DNA of 64,000 nucleotides from Siccibacter colletis (GCF_000696575.1 NZ_JMSQ01000005.1:62001-126000), one strand, 5' to 3'. Positions 8,265 through 17,961 are shown, counted from the stretch's first letter. The notes: a model not told the origin generated them from the letters alone. A program made the numbers and translations.

Positions 8265-9643
8265 TCCGGCTGCTGCTGGTTGCGATCCTCGTTGTTGCCG
8301 CGTGGCTGCTGCTGCGCCAGGACGGAGCGGGCTGGCGCTGGCTGGTCAACGGCGGCTGGCACACCACCGCTCGCGTCGGGGCACTCACCCCGGAGGAGCA
8401 GCGCTGGGCGCGCGTCGCCTGGCGCTACTTTGAAAACAACACCCAGCCGCACAATGGGCTGGTCAATGGTAGCGACAAGCGTCCGGTAGTCAGCGTCTGG
8501 CAACTGGGCGACACGCTGATTGCCCTCACCGCCGCCCGCCAGCTTGGTCTGGTGGACGACGTCACCTTTGACCAGCGCATTACCCGGCTGCTGGGCACCC
8601 TGAATCGCCTGATGCTCACCAGCGACAGCCTGCCAAACCTGCTCTACAACACCCAGAGCGGGGCGATGATCGACTACAGCAATAAGCCGCGCGTACTGGG
8701 CTGGTCGTCGCGGGAGATCGCGCGCCTGATGGTAGGGCTGCGGCTGGTAGCGGCCTGGCATCCGGAGTACGCCGAGTATCTGGAGCGCATTCCGCTGCGC
8801 TGGAATTTTTGCCGCATCGTCGATAAACAGGGGCAGCTTTTTGCCGGCCAGATGCAGCAGAACCAGCAGATGATCACTCGCCCCGAAGGCCGGCTCGGCG
8901 ACAGCGAATACAGCGCCGCCGGCTTTGGCGAGTGGGGTTTCGCCAACCAGCTGTCGCTGGCCCCTCCCGCACAACCGGTCATCATCTACAATCTCTCGCT
9001 GGACGTGGATGCCCGCGATCCGCGCACCACCTGGACGCCCTCCGCCATTACCACCCTGCCCTCGGTGCTGAGCGGCATGGAGTACGGCTGGGAACTACCG
9101 GGTGCCAGCCGCGATACCGTGCGCACCCTGCGCCACCGCGCCAGCGATGTGTATCGCGTACAGGAGATGCGCTGGCAGCAGGATAAGGTGCTGACCGCGC
9201 GCAGCGACTTTAACCTTGCTGAAGCCCCCTGGCATGTTAACGACACCATCTTCGCCAATGGCTATGCCTGGAACACCCTCGGCGATGACGGGAAATACTA
9301 TCCGCGCCTCGCCCAGGTATCGACCCGGGCAGTATTTGGCCTGTGGGTGCTGTGGGATACGCCCTTTACCGATGCGCTGATGAAGATGACGCGGCTGCAG
9401 CAGGATCGCGAACGCGGCTGGTATGAAGGCCGGGTTGAAAGCACCGGAGACTACAACCGGGCCATCACGCTCTCGACCAATGCGATGGTGCTGGAAGCGC
9501 TGTTCTATAAAGCCAACTACGGCCCGCTACTCGGCGAGCAAACGCCACGCCGTCCGGGCTATTTTGCCCGACAAATCGCAGACCCGTTCTCGCCCGCACT
9601 GCAACGCTGTCTGCCGGACCCCGCGCCGGTCGCCGCCCGCTGA
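8249..9643 (+). CDS. DUF3131 protein, membrane-anchored (third of three)
   Basis: I start this gene at ATG 8249, where MLKTVIRLLLVAILVV gives a clean signal-anchor helix. An upstream ATG at 8195 would add 18 residues without membrane character. This gives 464 residues and a 16-base overlap with the previous gene. The periplasmic domain repeats the DUF3131 blocks: RWARVAWRYFENNTQP, GLVNGSDKRP, SSREIARLMVGLRLV, GEWGFANQL, VFGLWVLWDTPF and LSTNAMVLEALFY. It is closer to the second paralogue than to the first. The three copies in a row suggest duplication followed by specialisation, possibly on different positions of one polymer. Confidence 0.83.
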   Translation: MLKTVIRLLLVAILVVAAWLLLRQDGAGWRWLVNGGWHTTARVGALTPEEQRWARVAWRYFENNTQPHNGLVNGSDKRPVVSVWQLGDTLIALTAARQLGLVDDVTFDQRITRLLGTLNRLMLTSDSLPNLLYNTQSGAMIDYSNKPRVLGWSSREIARLMVGLRLVAAWHPEYAEYLERIPLRWNFCRIVDKQGQLFAGQMQQNQQMITRPEGRLGDSEYSAAGFGEWGFANQLSLAPPAQPVIIYNLSLDVDARDPRTTWTPSAITTLPSVLSGMEYGWELPGASRDTVRTLRHRASDVYRVQEMRWQQDKVLTARSDFNLAEAPWHVNDTIFANGYAWNTLGDDGKYYPRLAQVSTRAVFGLWVLWDTPFTDALMKMTRLQQDRERGWYEGRVESTGDYNRAITLSTNAMVLEALFYKANYGPLLGEQTPRRPGYFARQIADPFSPALQRCLPDPAPVAAR

Positions 9644-9661
9644 CCGCGGAAAGGAGGAAAG

Positions 9662-12355
9662 ATGCCGCAAGGTAAAATGCCACAGGAACTCGATGCGCTC
9701 CGCGCCGCGCTGCTGGTTTATGACGCCGATGAGCGGCTGGTGGCCTTTAATGCCCGGGTTGAGGAGTTTTACCCGGGGATGGCGAACCGTATCAAGACCG
9801 GAATGACGCTCACTGAGCTGGCTGAAGGGTTTATCGCCAGCGCCTATATGTCGGACGACAGCCAGAATAAACAGTCGATGATGAACAGCCTGCTGGCCCG
9901 CTGCCGCCTCGATAACCACAGCGAGCTGCGCGAGATGTCCGGTCGAACTCTCTACGTCCAGCATACCCGCACCCCGGACGGCGGCATTGTCAGCCTGCAT
10001 ACCGATATGTCCGGGCTGGATCTCATCACCCGCTCGCGCGAGCAGCTGCACCAGGATTTTCTGCTGGCCGCTGAGTCGACGCTTATCGGCATCTGGGACT
10101 GGCACAAGCAGAGCGATCTGCTGCAGGTTAACGATGCGCTGCTGACGCTGCTCGGCTACCCGCGTGAAACCTGGCACTATGCCGGGTCGCTGTTTGATAC
10201 CATTATTCACCCCGACGATCGGCTGGCGCTTCAGCAGTTGCTGGCGGATGCCAGCAATCAGCAACAGCCGGTGTTTGAGCGGGAGATCCGCCTGCTGCAC
10301 CGCAACGGCAGCTACCGCTGGATGCTGCTTTCCGGTCAGGTGATCAGCCTGAGCGTGGAGGGCGAAACCCTGCGGGTGATCGGCACCCTGCAGGACATCA
10401 CCAAACGTAAAGAAGCAGAGCAGGTGTCGCTTCAGGCGGTGGCCGCAGCGCGCGCGGCTAACGAAGCAAAAAGCGCGTTTCTCGCCAATATGAGCCATGA
10501 GATCCGTACCCCGATGAACGGCATTCTCGGCATGACCCAGCTGTGCCTTGAAACGCCGCTGAGCGATGAGCAGCGCGAGTATATGACGCTCGTGCAGCAC
10601 TCCGCCCGTTCGCTGCTGCGTATCATCAACGACATCCTCGATTACTCGAAGATCGAGGCCGGTAAGGTGGAGCTTGACGAGGAGCGTTTCGAGCTGCGGC
10701 CGTTCCTGCAGTCGATGATGCGCGCCCTGATGCCCATCGCCTCGGAAAAAGATCTCGAACTGCTGCTCAACATTGCCCCGGATGTCCCGAATGTGCTCAC
10801 CACCGACAACGTGCGCCTGCGCCAGGTACTGACCAATCTGGTGAGTAACGCCCTGAAGTTCACCCACAGCGGAGAGGTGGAGCTGTCGGTCACCCGCCAG
10901 GACGAGGCAGCGCGTCTGCGCTTCCAGGTGCGCGATACCGGGATTGGTATTCCGCAGGATAAACAGTCGCTCATCTTTGAATCCTTCAGCCAGGCGGATA
11001 CCTCCACCACCCGGCGCTATGGTGGCACCGGGCTTGGCCTGACCATCTCCGCCAGGCTGGTGGAGATGATGGGCGGCGAGCTTAACGTCGAGAGTGAACC
11101 AGGCCGCGGCAGCGTGTTCCACTTCAGCTTGCCGCTGCCGGAGGTGCCGGTGGTCAGCCCGTCAGTACCGCCGCCGTCGCTGGTGGGCGTGACGGTGCTG
11201 GTGGTGGATGACAACGCCACTAACCGCCGCCTGATGAGCGATATGCTGCGCAACATGGGAATGAAACCGACCACCGCCGACAGCGCGGACGCCGCGCTGG
11301 CGCTGTTAGCGCAGAATCCGCACTTTGCCCTGATCCTGCTTGATGCCCAGATGCCGGAAAAGGACGGCATGACGCTGGCGCGGGAGATCAAAGCCGATGC
11401 CCGCCTCGCCGCCAGCAAAATCGTGATGCTCAGTTCGATGAGCCGCTTTATGGATTCCGGGCAGCTAAAACGCCTGGGTATCCAGTACTTTCTCAGCAAG
11501 CCCGTGGACCAGTATGAGCTGAAAGAGGCGATGCTTGCGGCGCTGGCTACCACCACGGCCTTCCCGGCCAGCACGCCGCAGCCAGCGCAGGTTGCCCCCC
11601 GGTGCAGCGGCCTGCGCATTCTGCTGGCGGAAGACAACCTGGTGAATCAGAAACTGGCGAGCCATTTTCTGACCCGGCTGGGGCATGAATTCGCCCTCGC
11701 CGATAATGGCCTGCAAGCGCTGGAGCAGCTTGATAACGGTCCGTGGGATGTGATCCTGATGGATCTGCAGATGCCGGAGATGGACGGGGAGCGCGCGACG
11801 CAGATTATCCGCGAGCGCGAACAGGTAAATCCGGCCTTCGCTCACCAGCGCATTATCGCCATGACGGCCCATGCCATGAAGGGCGACAAGGAGTTTTGCC
11901 TTGCGCACGGCTTCGATGGCTATGTGGCGAAACCCGTGACCCTCGACGTGCTGAGCAATGAAATCGATCGCGTCATGGGGCTAAACCTGAGTCCTGACCC
12001 GGTCACCGCCCCGGCGGATTCGCCGGACGCCGCAACCCTGTGCCAGCGCATCGGCGTCGATCCGCCGCTATTGCAGGAGCTGCTGGCCCTGTTTGACGAC
12101 CACTTTACCGACACCGTACAGGCACTGGATGCTGCGCTGCACGCAGACGATCGCCAGGCCATCGGGCGTCTCGCCCATAAGTTGCGCGGCGAGGCGGGCA
12201 CCTTTGGGTTCGACGAACTGGTCAGCCTGTTACAGCGCGCCGAAACCGCCGCGAAACAGGGTGAGCCCCTGGACGCCGGGCAGCTCAGTGCGCAGCTGCT
12301 GCAGGCCAGCAATGCGGTTACCGCCCGCCTGCAAGAACTTCGGGAGAGCCTATGA
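9662..12355 (+). CDS. Soluble hybrid histidine kinase (PAS-PAS-HisKA-HATPase-REC-REC-HPt)
   Basis: An 897-residue protein behind a strong Shine-Dalgarno (GGAGG, 9651-9655). By hand count the domains are a PAS-7-like sensor (5-115), a second PAS/PAC (130-250), HisKA with H279 in [11 protein letters not shown], a HATPase with NLVSNALKF and GGTGLGL (about 385-490), receivers with D561 and D701, and a C-terminal HPt with H839 in AHKLRGEAG. There is no transmembrane segment, so it senses a cytoplasmic signal. All parts of a His-Asp-His relay are in one chain. The missing output is a response regulator, and the divergent operon ends in one (fused to PP2C). It lies inside the biosynthetic operon and overlaps the glycosidase start by ATGA. 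Confidence 0.92.
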   Translation: MPQGKMPQELDALRAALLVYDADERLVAFNARVEEFYPGMANRIKTGMTLTELAEGFIASAYMSDDSQNKQSMMNSLLARCRLDNHSELREMSGRTLYVQHTRTPDGGIVSLHTDMSGLDLITRSREQLHQDFLLAAESTLIGIWDWHKQSDLLQVNDALLTLLGYPRETWHYAGSLFDTIIHPDDRLALQQLLADASNQQQPVFEREIRLLHRNGSYRWMLLSGQVISLSVEGETLRVIGTLQDITKRKEAEQVSLQAVAAARAANEAKSAFLANMSHEIRTPMNGILGMTQLCLETPLSDEQREYMTLVQHSARSLLRIINDILDYSKIEAGKVELDEERFELRPFLQSMMRALMPIASEKDLELLLNIAPDVPNVLTTDNVRLRQVLTNLVSNALKFTHSGEVELSVTRQDEAARLRFQVRDTGIGIPQDKQSLIFESFSQADTSTTRRYGGTGLGLTISARLVEMMGGELNVESEPGRGSVFHFSLPLPEVPVVSPSVPPPSLVGVTVLVVDDNATNRRLMSDMLRNMGMKPTTADSADAALALLAQNPHFALILLDAQMPEKDGMTLAREIKADARLAASKIVMLSSMSRFMDSGQLKRLGIQYFLSKPVDQYELKEAMLAALATTTAFPASTPQPAQVAPRCSGLRILLAEDNLVNQKLASHFLTRLGHEFALADNGLQALEQLDNGPWDVILMDLQMPEMDGERATQIIREREQVNPAFAHQRIIAMTAHAMKGDKEFCLAHGFDGYVAKPVTLDVLSNEIDRVMGLNLSPDPVTAPADSPDAATLCQRIGVDPPLLQELLALFDDHFTDTVQALDAALHADDRQAIGRLAHKLRGEAGTFGFDELVSLLQRAETAAKQGEPLDAGQLSAQLLQASNAVTARLQELRESL

Positions 12356-14550
12356 AGCGTCTGATTCTGCTGGCAAGCGCCCTGCTCGCCCTGCCCGTGC
12401 TGGCTGCGCCGCCGGTCCCGGTGAGCTGGTCCCTGGCGGGCCAGTGGCGCGCCCACGACGGCAACGATCCGGCTTTCGAGGGCTGGCGCGGCACGGATGC
12501 CAACTGGCGCAAACTGCGCGTGCCGGCCAACTGGTACAGCGCCGGCTGGGACCACCAGGGTGCGCTCTGGTATCGCACCGAATTTTCGCTGCCACAGCCC
12601 GCAGCCGACACCCTGGCGACGCTGGAGTTTGACGGCGTGGATTACTTTGCTGACGTCTGGCTCAACGGTAAGCGTCAGGCGAAGCACGAAGGCTATTTCC
12701 AGCGCTTCGCCGTAGACATCACTGGCGATCTCACGCGTTACAACCGCCTTGCGGTGCGGGTGGACAGCCCGTTTGAAGATCCGAAGACGATATGGCCGCT
12801 GCATAAAAAACAGGTTAAAGGCATTCTCAACCAGCACGACTCGCGGCCCGGCGGTGCCTGGTCGCCGCAGGGGCAGGACGCCAACTCAGGCGGCATCTGG
12901 GCGCCAGTGCGCCTGCGCCTGAGCCGCGCCGTGGCTATTGATAATCTGATCCTGCGTCCCGACTGGTCGCAGGGGCTGGACAAGCCCACGCTCAGCGCCG
13001 AACTGGTGTATCGCGCTCCGGCGGATGTGCAGACCACCCTGACCCTGACCGCCGCGCCGGATAACTTCACCGGGACGCGCTATCAGCAGGCCTTCCCGAT
13101 GAACCTGAAAGCGACCGGCGACACCCCGCAGCGCATCGCGGTGTCGCTGCCGATGCCCGATGCGAAGCTGTGGTGGCCTGTGGGCTATGGCTTCCCGCAT
13201 CTCTATCAGGTCACCGCCACCCTGCGCGACGACGCGGGAGTACTGGACCGCCGCCGCAGCCGCACCGGCCTGCGCCAGGTGACTGAACAACCCGATAATA
13301 AAGGCTGGACCGTCAACGGTACGCGGGTGTTCGTCCGCGGCACCAACTACATCGGCTCCCCCTGGCTGAGCACCATGACAGCGCGCCGCTACGCCCGGGA
13401 TTTTGCGCTGGTGGAGGTGATGAATGCCAATGCGATCCGCGTGCATGGTCACGTCGCTAACCGGTCGCTCTATCAGCAGGCCGACGAGCGCGGGCTGATG
13501 ATCTGGCAGGACGTGCCGCTGCAGTGGGGCTATGACGACAGCGACGCCTTTGCTGACAATGCTGCGCGACAGAGCCGCGAGATGGTGGCGCAGTTCGGCA
13601 ACTCGCCGTCTATCGTAGTATGGGGTGGTCAGAACGAACCGCCGTTCAACTCGCCGTGGATGGAGAAGCGCTTCCCTGACTGGCATAAAGATCTCAACCG
13701 CGTACTGATGCAGCGCGTCGCTGATGCGCTGGCCGAGGACAAGACGCGCATCGTCCACGCTTACTCTGCCGTCGAAGAGCACTACTGGGCGGGCTGGTAT
13801 TTCGGGACGCTGCAAAATCTGCTGGAGCCGGCGAAAACTGCCATCATCACCGAATTTGGTGCCCAGGCGCTGCCGAAGCTGAGCACGCTGAAAACCATAA
13901 TTCCGCGTAAAGACTGGTGGCCTGCCAGCACCGAGCCGGGCGATCCGAAATGGACGAGCTGGAAGTACCACAACTTCCAGCCGATTCAGACGTTCAAAAA
14001 TGCCGGTCTCTCCCGCGGCGATTCGATGGCAAGCTTCATCCATAACACCCAGCAATATCAGGCGGACCTCGTGGCGCTGGCGGCAGAAAGCTACCGGCGT
14101 CAACGCTACCAGCCGGTAACCGCCCTGTTCCAGTTTATGTTTGTTGAGACCTGGCCGTCGATAAACTGGGGCGTGGTGGACTACCTGCGCCAGCCGAAGG
14201 CCGGTTATTACGCCCTGCAGCGCGCCTATCAGCCATTGCTGCCCTCCATCGACCCGGTTAACGTGCAGTGGAAAGCGGACCAGCCTGGGCAGATCCACCT
14301 GTGGATCGTCAACGACCAGCCATCCGGGCTCTCCGGCGCGCGCCTGGCGTGGCGCGTGAAACAGGGCGGGAAGCTGCTGGAGCAGGGCGAGCAGCCCGTC
14401 ACTATCCCGGCCGACAGCGGGAATAAAATTGTCAGCCTGCCGGTGACGCCAGAGGGTACGCAGCCGTTGCAGGTGGAAAGCCGCATTCTCAACGCCGCGG
14501 GAAAAACCGTAGCGGATAACCGGCTGCGCATCGACGTGCTGCCCCGGTGA
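12352..14550 (+). CDS. Secreted glycoside hydrolase family 2 protein
   Basis: A 732-residue protein with a signal peptide ([16 protein letters not shown], cleavage near 19), so it acts in the periplasm or outside. The domains are those of GH2: an N-terminal jelly roll (about 25-190), an immunoglobulin-like sandwich (about 195-310), a TIM barrel starting near [11 protein letters not shown], and C-terminal sandwiches. The acid/base glutamate is E429 in GGQNEPPF and the nucleophile E501 in ITEFGAQ. The nearest functional types are beta-mannosidase and exo-beta-glucosaminidase rather than LacZ or UidA, judged from layout only. Its start overlaps the kinase stop by ATGA, so it is the last gene of the operon. 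It may trim or recycle the polymer. Confidence 0.88.
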   Translation: MKRLILLASALLALPVLAAPPVPVSWSLAGQWRAHDGNDPAFEGWRGTDANWRKLRVPANWYSAGWDHQGALWYRTEFSLPQPAADTLATLEFDGVDYFADVWLNGKRQAKHEGYFQRFAVDITGDLTRYNRLAVRVDSPFEDPKTIWPLHKKQVKGILNQHDSRPGGAWSPQGQDANSGGIWAPVRLRLSRAVAIDNLILRPDWSQGLDKPTLSAELVYRAPADVQTTLTLTAAPDNFTGTRYQQAFPMNLKATGDTPQRIAVSLPMPDAKLWWPVGYGFPHLYQVTATLRDDAGVLDRRRSRTGLRQVTEQPDNKGWTVNGTRVFVRGTNYIGSPWLSTMTARRYARDFALVEVMNANAIRVHGHVANRSLYQQADERGLMIWQDVPLQWGYDDSDAFADNAARQSREMVAQFGNSPSIVVWGGQNEPPFNSPWMEKRFPDWHKDLNRVLMQRVADALAEDKTRIVHAYSAVEEHYWAGWYFGTLQNLLEPAKTAIITEFGAQALPKLSTLKTIIPRKDWWPASTEPGDPKWTSWKYHNFQPIQTFKNAGLSRGDSMASFIHNTQQYQADLVALAAESYRRQRYQPVTALFQFMFVETWPSINWGVVDYLRQPKAGYYALQRAYQPLLPSIDPVNVQWKADQPGQIHLWIVNDQPSGLSGARLAWRVKQGGKLLEQGEQPVTIPADSGNKIVSLPVTPEGTQPLQVESRILNAAGKTVADNRLRIDVLPR

Positions 14551-14555
14551 ACAAC

Positions 14556-14580
14556 GGGCGCGGTCCCCCCCGTCGCGCCC
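14556..14580 (+). terminator. Hairpin after the polysaccharide operon
   Basis: A 7-bp GC stem (GGGCGCG with CGCGCCC) and an 11-base loop start 5 bases after the glycosidase stop. There is no T-tract, so termination would be weak or Rho-assisted. Confidence 0.45.
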
Positions 14581-14627
14581 TTGACATCCCGGGTCAAAGC
14601 AGGCAAAAATGCTGTACAAAAAAACAG
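14581..14627 (+). promoter_or_regulatory. LexA box and promoter of the DinI-like gene
   Basis: CTGTACAAAAAAACAG at 14612-14627 fits the LexA consensus CTGT-N8-ACAG exactly. It lies just downstream of TTGACA (14581-14586), the consensus -35 hexamer; an AT-rich hexamer near 14605 would be the -10. The box is 13 bases before the start codon, so LexA bound there would block the transcription start. DNA-damage induction is a direct prediction. Confidence 0.8.
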
Positions 14628-14640
14628 TAAAGGCACTTTT

Positions 14641-14886
14641 ATGTTCGTCGAACTCATTTACGATAAGCGCAACGTGGCAGGGTTACCCGGCGCGCGCGAG
14701 CTTATCCTTACTGAACTCACCAAACGTATCCACCGTATTTTCCCCGACGCCGACGTGCGCGTGAAGCCGATGATGACCAATCCGGCGATCAACACCGATG
14801 CGACCAAAAATGAAAAATCGATTATCAGTCAGGCGATTCAGGAGATGTTTGAAGAAGCCGATATGTGGCTGGTAGCAGAGGAGTAA
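14641..14886 (+). CDS. DinI/MsgA-like SOS-controlled small protein
   Basis: An 81-residue protein of the DinI family. It opens with MFVELIYDKRNV, as remembered for Salmonella MsgA, contains the basic segment LTKRIHRIFPDADVRVKP and ends in the acidic EMFEEADMWLVAEE typical of DinI. DinI binds RecA filaments and modulates the SOS response; MsgA was linked to macrophage survival. The LexA box directly upstream supports SOS control. E. coli dinI is a separate gene elsewhere, so this is more likely an MsgA-type paralogue than dinI itself. Confidence 0.85.
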   Translation: MFVELIYDKRNVAGLPGARELILTELTKRIHRIFPDADVRVKPMMTNPAINTDATKNEKSIISQAIQEMFEEADMWLVAEE

Positions 14887-14887
14887 T

Positions 14888-14907
14888 CAGGCGCGGCCCC
14901 GCGCCTG
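14888..14907. terminator. Hairpin between convergent small genes
   Basis: An 8-bp perfect stem (CAGGCGCG with CGCGCCTG) and a 4-base loop lie between the DinI-like gene and the convergent 64-residue gene. AT-rich sequence follows on the rightward side, so it may serve both directions. Confidence 0.6.
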
Positions 14908-14912
14908 TGGCA

Positions 14913-15107
14913 CTATTTATTACGACGTGAAGCGTTATTATCGGCGGCCTCTTCCGGCCGGGGCGCTTCACCATGCTGATTCGGATTGCCCGTCACGCCC
15001 AGATCATCTTCTTCATACGCATTGCCGTGATTCGGTGCCGCCTCCGGCAGCCCCTTATGCACCTCACCCTCTTTTTTACGCTCGTCATTAGTATCGTGGT
15101 TAAACAT
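14913..15107 (-). CDS. Small hydrophilic protein, probably disordered
   Basis: A 64-residue product with almost no hydrophobic residues and many N, E, D, K and G (MFNHDTNDERKKEGEVHKG at the start). It should be unstructured, like several stress-induced small enterobacterial proteins, but I do not recognise the family. The case for a real gene is a very good ribosome site (GGGAGG, 5 bases before ATG 15107), a stop placed beside the hairpin at 14888, and codon use like the neighbours. Confidence 0.6.
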   Translation of the reverse strand: MFNHDTNDERKKEGEVHKGLPEAAPNHGNAYEEDDLGVTGNPNQHGEAPRPEEAADNNASRRNK

Positions 15108-15335
15108 TGCTGCCTCCCGGGAATGTGTGTTCAGTAAGTTTAGCTGAGCGTGGACGAGTTGCGTGGCGCGCTTCGCGCAGGCTTCGCCCGCAGGCCAGTG
15201 GTCACACCTTTTCCACGCGCCACAAACATCCCCTTTTTACCTCTATACTCAGTCATTTACTGAAGGATATATTTTGTCAGAATGCACGCTTTCAGAATGA
15301 TGGCGGCCACGCCACCGCTGACGTCGAGGTAACAG

Positions 15336-16295
15336 ATGAAGTTTCCCGGAATACCTGAAAATGAAGAAGAGCGGCTGAATTCCCTGTATATGATCGACCT
15401 GCTCGATACCAGGGATGATGAGCGCTTCGAACGCTTAACGCGGCTTGCCAAAAAAATTTTTAAGGTGCCGGTGGCGATCATCAGCCTGCTGGACCGCGAC
15501 CGTCAGTGGCTGCTTGCCTGCCAGGGGCTGAACACGCGGGAAACCACGCGCGACGTCTCGTTTTGCGGCCACGCCATTTTGCAGGCGGGGCCGTTTATCG
15601 TGAACGACGCCCGTCTCGATGAACGCTTCCACGATAATCCGCTGGTGACGGGCGAGCCCTTCATCCGCTTCTATGCCGGTTACCCGGTGCGCCCGCCCGA
15701 CGGTGCGGTGGTCGGCACCCTGTGCCTGATCGATGCCACGCCGCGCGACTTCTCCGATGAGGATATTACGTCCCTCAAGGATCTGGCGTTTATTCTCGAA
15801 GATGAGTTTCAGGTCATCAACATGGCGATGACCGACAGCCTGACCGGTATTCCCAACCGCCGCGGCTTCTATCGCAGCGGTGATAAGCGTTTTAAGACGC
15901 TACGTCAGGAAGAAGCCTCATTCAGCATCATCTATTTTGATATGGATAAGTTCAAACCGATCAATGACCTGTGGGGCCATGCGGAAGGGGATGAAGTGCT
16001 GAAGGTGTTCGCAGGACAGCTGCGCCAGCATGCGGGGGTGAGAGATATCGTTGGCCGCCTCGGCGGGGATGAATTTGCGGTGATGGTGGCCAGTGCGAGC
16101 GAGGTGCAACCTTTCCTCGACAAGCTGCGCGAAGGCATAGACGCGCATAACGCTAACGCCGGTAAGCCGTATAACATCAACTATTCGTGGGGCATCATGC
16201 ACAGCGACTACGACCGGTTTGACTCCCTGCTGGAGATGGTCAGGGAGAGCGACAGCGTGATGTACTCCGAGAAGCGCAGGAAAAACCTTCGCTGA
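15336..16295 (+). CDS. GAF-GGDEF diguanylate cyclase
   Basis: A 319-residue cytoplasmic protein with a GAF domain (about 20-155, with VSFCGHAIL and GTLCLID) and a GGDEF domain (about 165-315). The active-site loop RLGGDEF is intact at 241-247, so it should make c-di-GMP. The inhibitory RxxD site is degraded: the place of its arginine is G while the aspartate remains, so product inhibition may be lost. The layout resembles E. coli DgcP (YeaP), but orthology is not claimed. GAGGT lies 9 bases before ATG 15336. It is near the glycosyltransferase operon, yet that enzyme has no PilZ domain. Confidence 0.88.
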   Translation: MKFPGIPENEEERLNSLYMIDLLDTRDDERFERLTRLAKKIFKVPVAIISLLDRDRQWLLACQGLNTRETTRDVSFCGHAILQAGPFIVNDARLDERFHDNPLVTGEPFIRFYAGYPVRPPDGAVVGTLCLIDATPRDFSDEDITSLKDLAFILEDEFQVINMAMTDSLTGIPNRRGFYRSGDKRFKTLRQEEASFSIIYFDMDKFKPINDLWGHAEGDEVLKVFAGQLRQHAGVRDIVGRLGGDEFAVMVASASEVQPFLDKLREGIDAHNANAGKPYNINYSWGIMHSDYDRFDSLLEMVRESDSVMYSEKRRKNLR

Positions 16296-16299
16296 CCGC

Positions 16300-16332
16300 C
16301 TGCAGCCGTGTGGTTCTCCCCCACGGCTGCAG
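16300..16332. terminator. Bidirectional hairpin between cyclase and MFS gene
   Basis: A perfect 11-bp inverted repeat (CTGCAGCCGTG with CACGGCTGCAG) and an 11-base loop lie between two convergent genes. No T-tract is present on either side. Confidence 0.6.
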
Positions 16333-16342
16333 GGCCGCGCTA

Positions 16343-17815
16343 TCACACGGCGGACGCAGACGCCTCACCTTTGTCACCGAAGCGCTCGCGCATATGCGTT
16401 TCGATCTGCTCCAGCGATTTGCCACGGGTTTCCGGGAGCACCAGTGCAACAAACACCAGCGACGCCACGTTAATGCCGGCAAAGATAAAGAACGCGTTGT
16501 TACCCACCAGCGACAGCAGCGGCGGGAAGGCAAACGCCACGGCGGCATTACAGATCCACTGGAACGACACCGCCGAGCCGGTTAACACCCCGCGCAGTTT
16601 CATCGGGAACAGCTCCGCCATCAGCAGCCAGTACACCGGCGAGATGCACATCTGCATAAAGAACAGGAACACCAGGATGCACGCCAGCGCCAGCAGGCTC
16701 TGCGTCATGCTGTTCGGCATAAACACCAGCACCGCACCCAACGCCAGCTGCATGGCGATGACGATGGTCAGACCGGTCATCAGCATCGGGCGGCGGCCAA
16801 AGTGGCTGATGGCTTTGATACCGGCGAAGGTCGCCAGCACGGACACCAGGCCGTTGCCGATGGTGGCCGCGATGGAAGCGCTGGTGCCGAGACCGGTACT
16901 CTTCAGGATGATCGGCGTGTAATACATAAAGGCATTAACCCCGGTAAACTGCAGCACAATCCCCATGCCGCAGCCCATCACCAGCAAGCGAACGATCCAT
17001 TTCTCCTTCAGCAGCTCGCGCGCGGACGGCCCCTGGCGTGCTTCGCGGGCATTCTGGCGCATGTCCGCCATCTCTTTTTTAATGTCCCGCGGGTTCTCAC
17101 GCAGCTTACGCAAAATACGCAGCGCTTCACTGAAGCGCCCTTCCGCCACCATCCAGTGCGGCGAGGCCGGCACAAAGAAGGTGCCGACGAACAGTAACGC
17201 ACCCGGCACCATCGCCAGCGCCAGCATGTAGCGCCACATCTGCGGATCGTGCAGCAGCAGACTCATTGAGGCGCTGACGATATAGGCCAGCAGCTGGCCT
17301 GACACGATCATCAGCTCGTTACGGCTCACCAGCGGCGCCCGGCGTTTCGGCCCGGCGATTTCGGCGATAAATACCGGCACGGTTGACGAGCCGCCGCCGA
17401 CGGCGATACCGAGAATAAAGCGCATCACCACCATGATTTCGATATTGGGGGCCACGGTGGTGCCGAGCGCTCCGGCGACAAACAGCAGCGCCAGACTGCG
17501 CAGGGTGATACGGCGACCAAAGCGATCCGAGACATAACCGCTGAGAAACGCGCCGACCGCCGACCCGAAGGTCAGCGAGGAGGTCACCAGCCCTTCAGTA
17601 AAGGGAGTCAGGTTGAGGCCGCCCTGCGAGGCTGGCAGCGTCATGTACGGCAGCGCGCCGGAGATGATCCCGGTGTCGTAGCCATAGGCCAGCGCGCCCA
17701 TGGTGGCGACCAGCACCACGAAGAACAGACGCTGCTGGACAGTGAAGTTAAGCGGCCCGCTGTCGTCCTGGGTGGTCGACGGGGTCGGGGAAGGGTTTTG
17801 CATAGTGGCATCCAT
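16343..17815 (-). CDS. MFS sugar-porter family transporter
   Basis: About 490 residues from ATG 17815; ATG 17803 is equally possible, while the open frame up to 17923 adds an unlikely N-terminus. Twelve transmembrane helices, DRFGRR after helix 2, SHFGRRP after helix 8, and PETRGKSLEQIE after helix 12 are the signatures of the sugar porter family (XylE, GalP, YdjK and inositol transporters). It should be a proton-coupled importer of a sugar or polyol; the substrate is not readable. It stands alone, with no catabolic genes beside it. A large inverted repeat lies upstream at 17962-18010. Confidence 0.88.
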   Translation of the reverse strand: MDATMQNPSPTPSTTQDDSGPLNFTVQQRLFFVVLVATMGALAYGYDTGIISGALPYMTLPASQGGLNLTPFTEGLVTSSLTFGSAVGAFLSGYVSDRFGRRITLRSLALLFVAGALGTTVAPNIEIMVVMRFILGIAVGGGSSTVPVFIAEIAGPKRRAPLVSRNELMIVSGQLLAYIVSASMSLLLHDPQMWRYMLALAMVPGALLFVGTFFVPASPHWMVAEGRFSEALRILRKLRENPRDIKKEMADMRQNAREARQGPSARELLKEKWIVRLLVMGCGMGIVLQFTGVNAFMYYTPIILKSTGLGTSASIAATIGNGLVSVLATFAGIKAISHFGRRPMLMTGLTIVIAMQLALGAVLVFMPNSMTQSLLALACILVFLFFMQMCISPVYWLLMAELFPMKLRGVLTGSAVSFQWICNAAVAFAFPPLLSLVGNNAFFIFAGINVASLVFVALVLPETRGKSLEQIETHMRERFGDKGEASASAV

Positions 17816-17961
17816 GTTTAACGGCAAACACAGCAGGTCGCTGTGTAAAGAAAGGTATAAGTATAGGCATGAATCCAGAAATGGGATCTGAATCACAGAC
17901 ATAGCAGCTTTCACCAATGGCACTAATCACTGAAGCTCGTGCCAACGCCGCCGATAACGCT

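Noticed and set aside
9527-11122. Long leftward open frame opposite the hybrid kinase
   Set aside because: It mirrors codon bias of a GC-rich gene; its translation has no recognisable domain and the kinase on the other strand is unambiguous.
12886-14619. Long leftward open frame opposite the GH2 gene
   Set aside because: Same reason: an antisense frame over a clear enzyme gene with intact catalytic residues.
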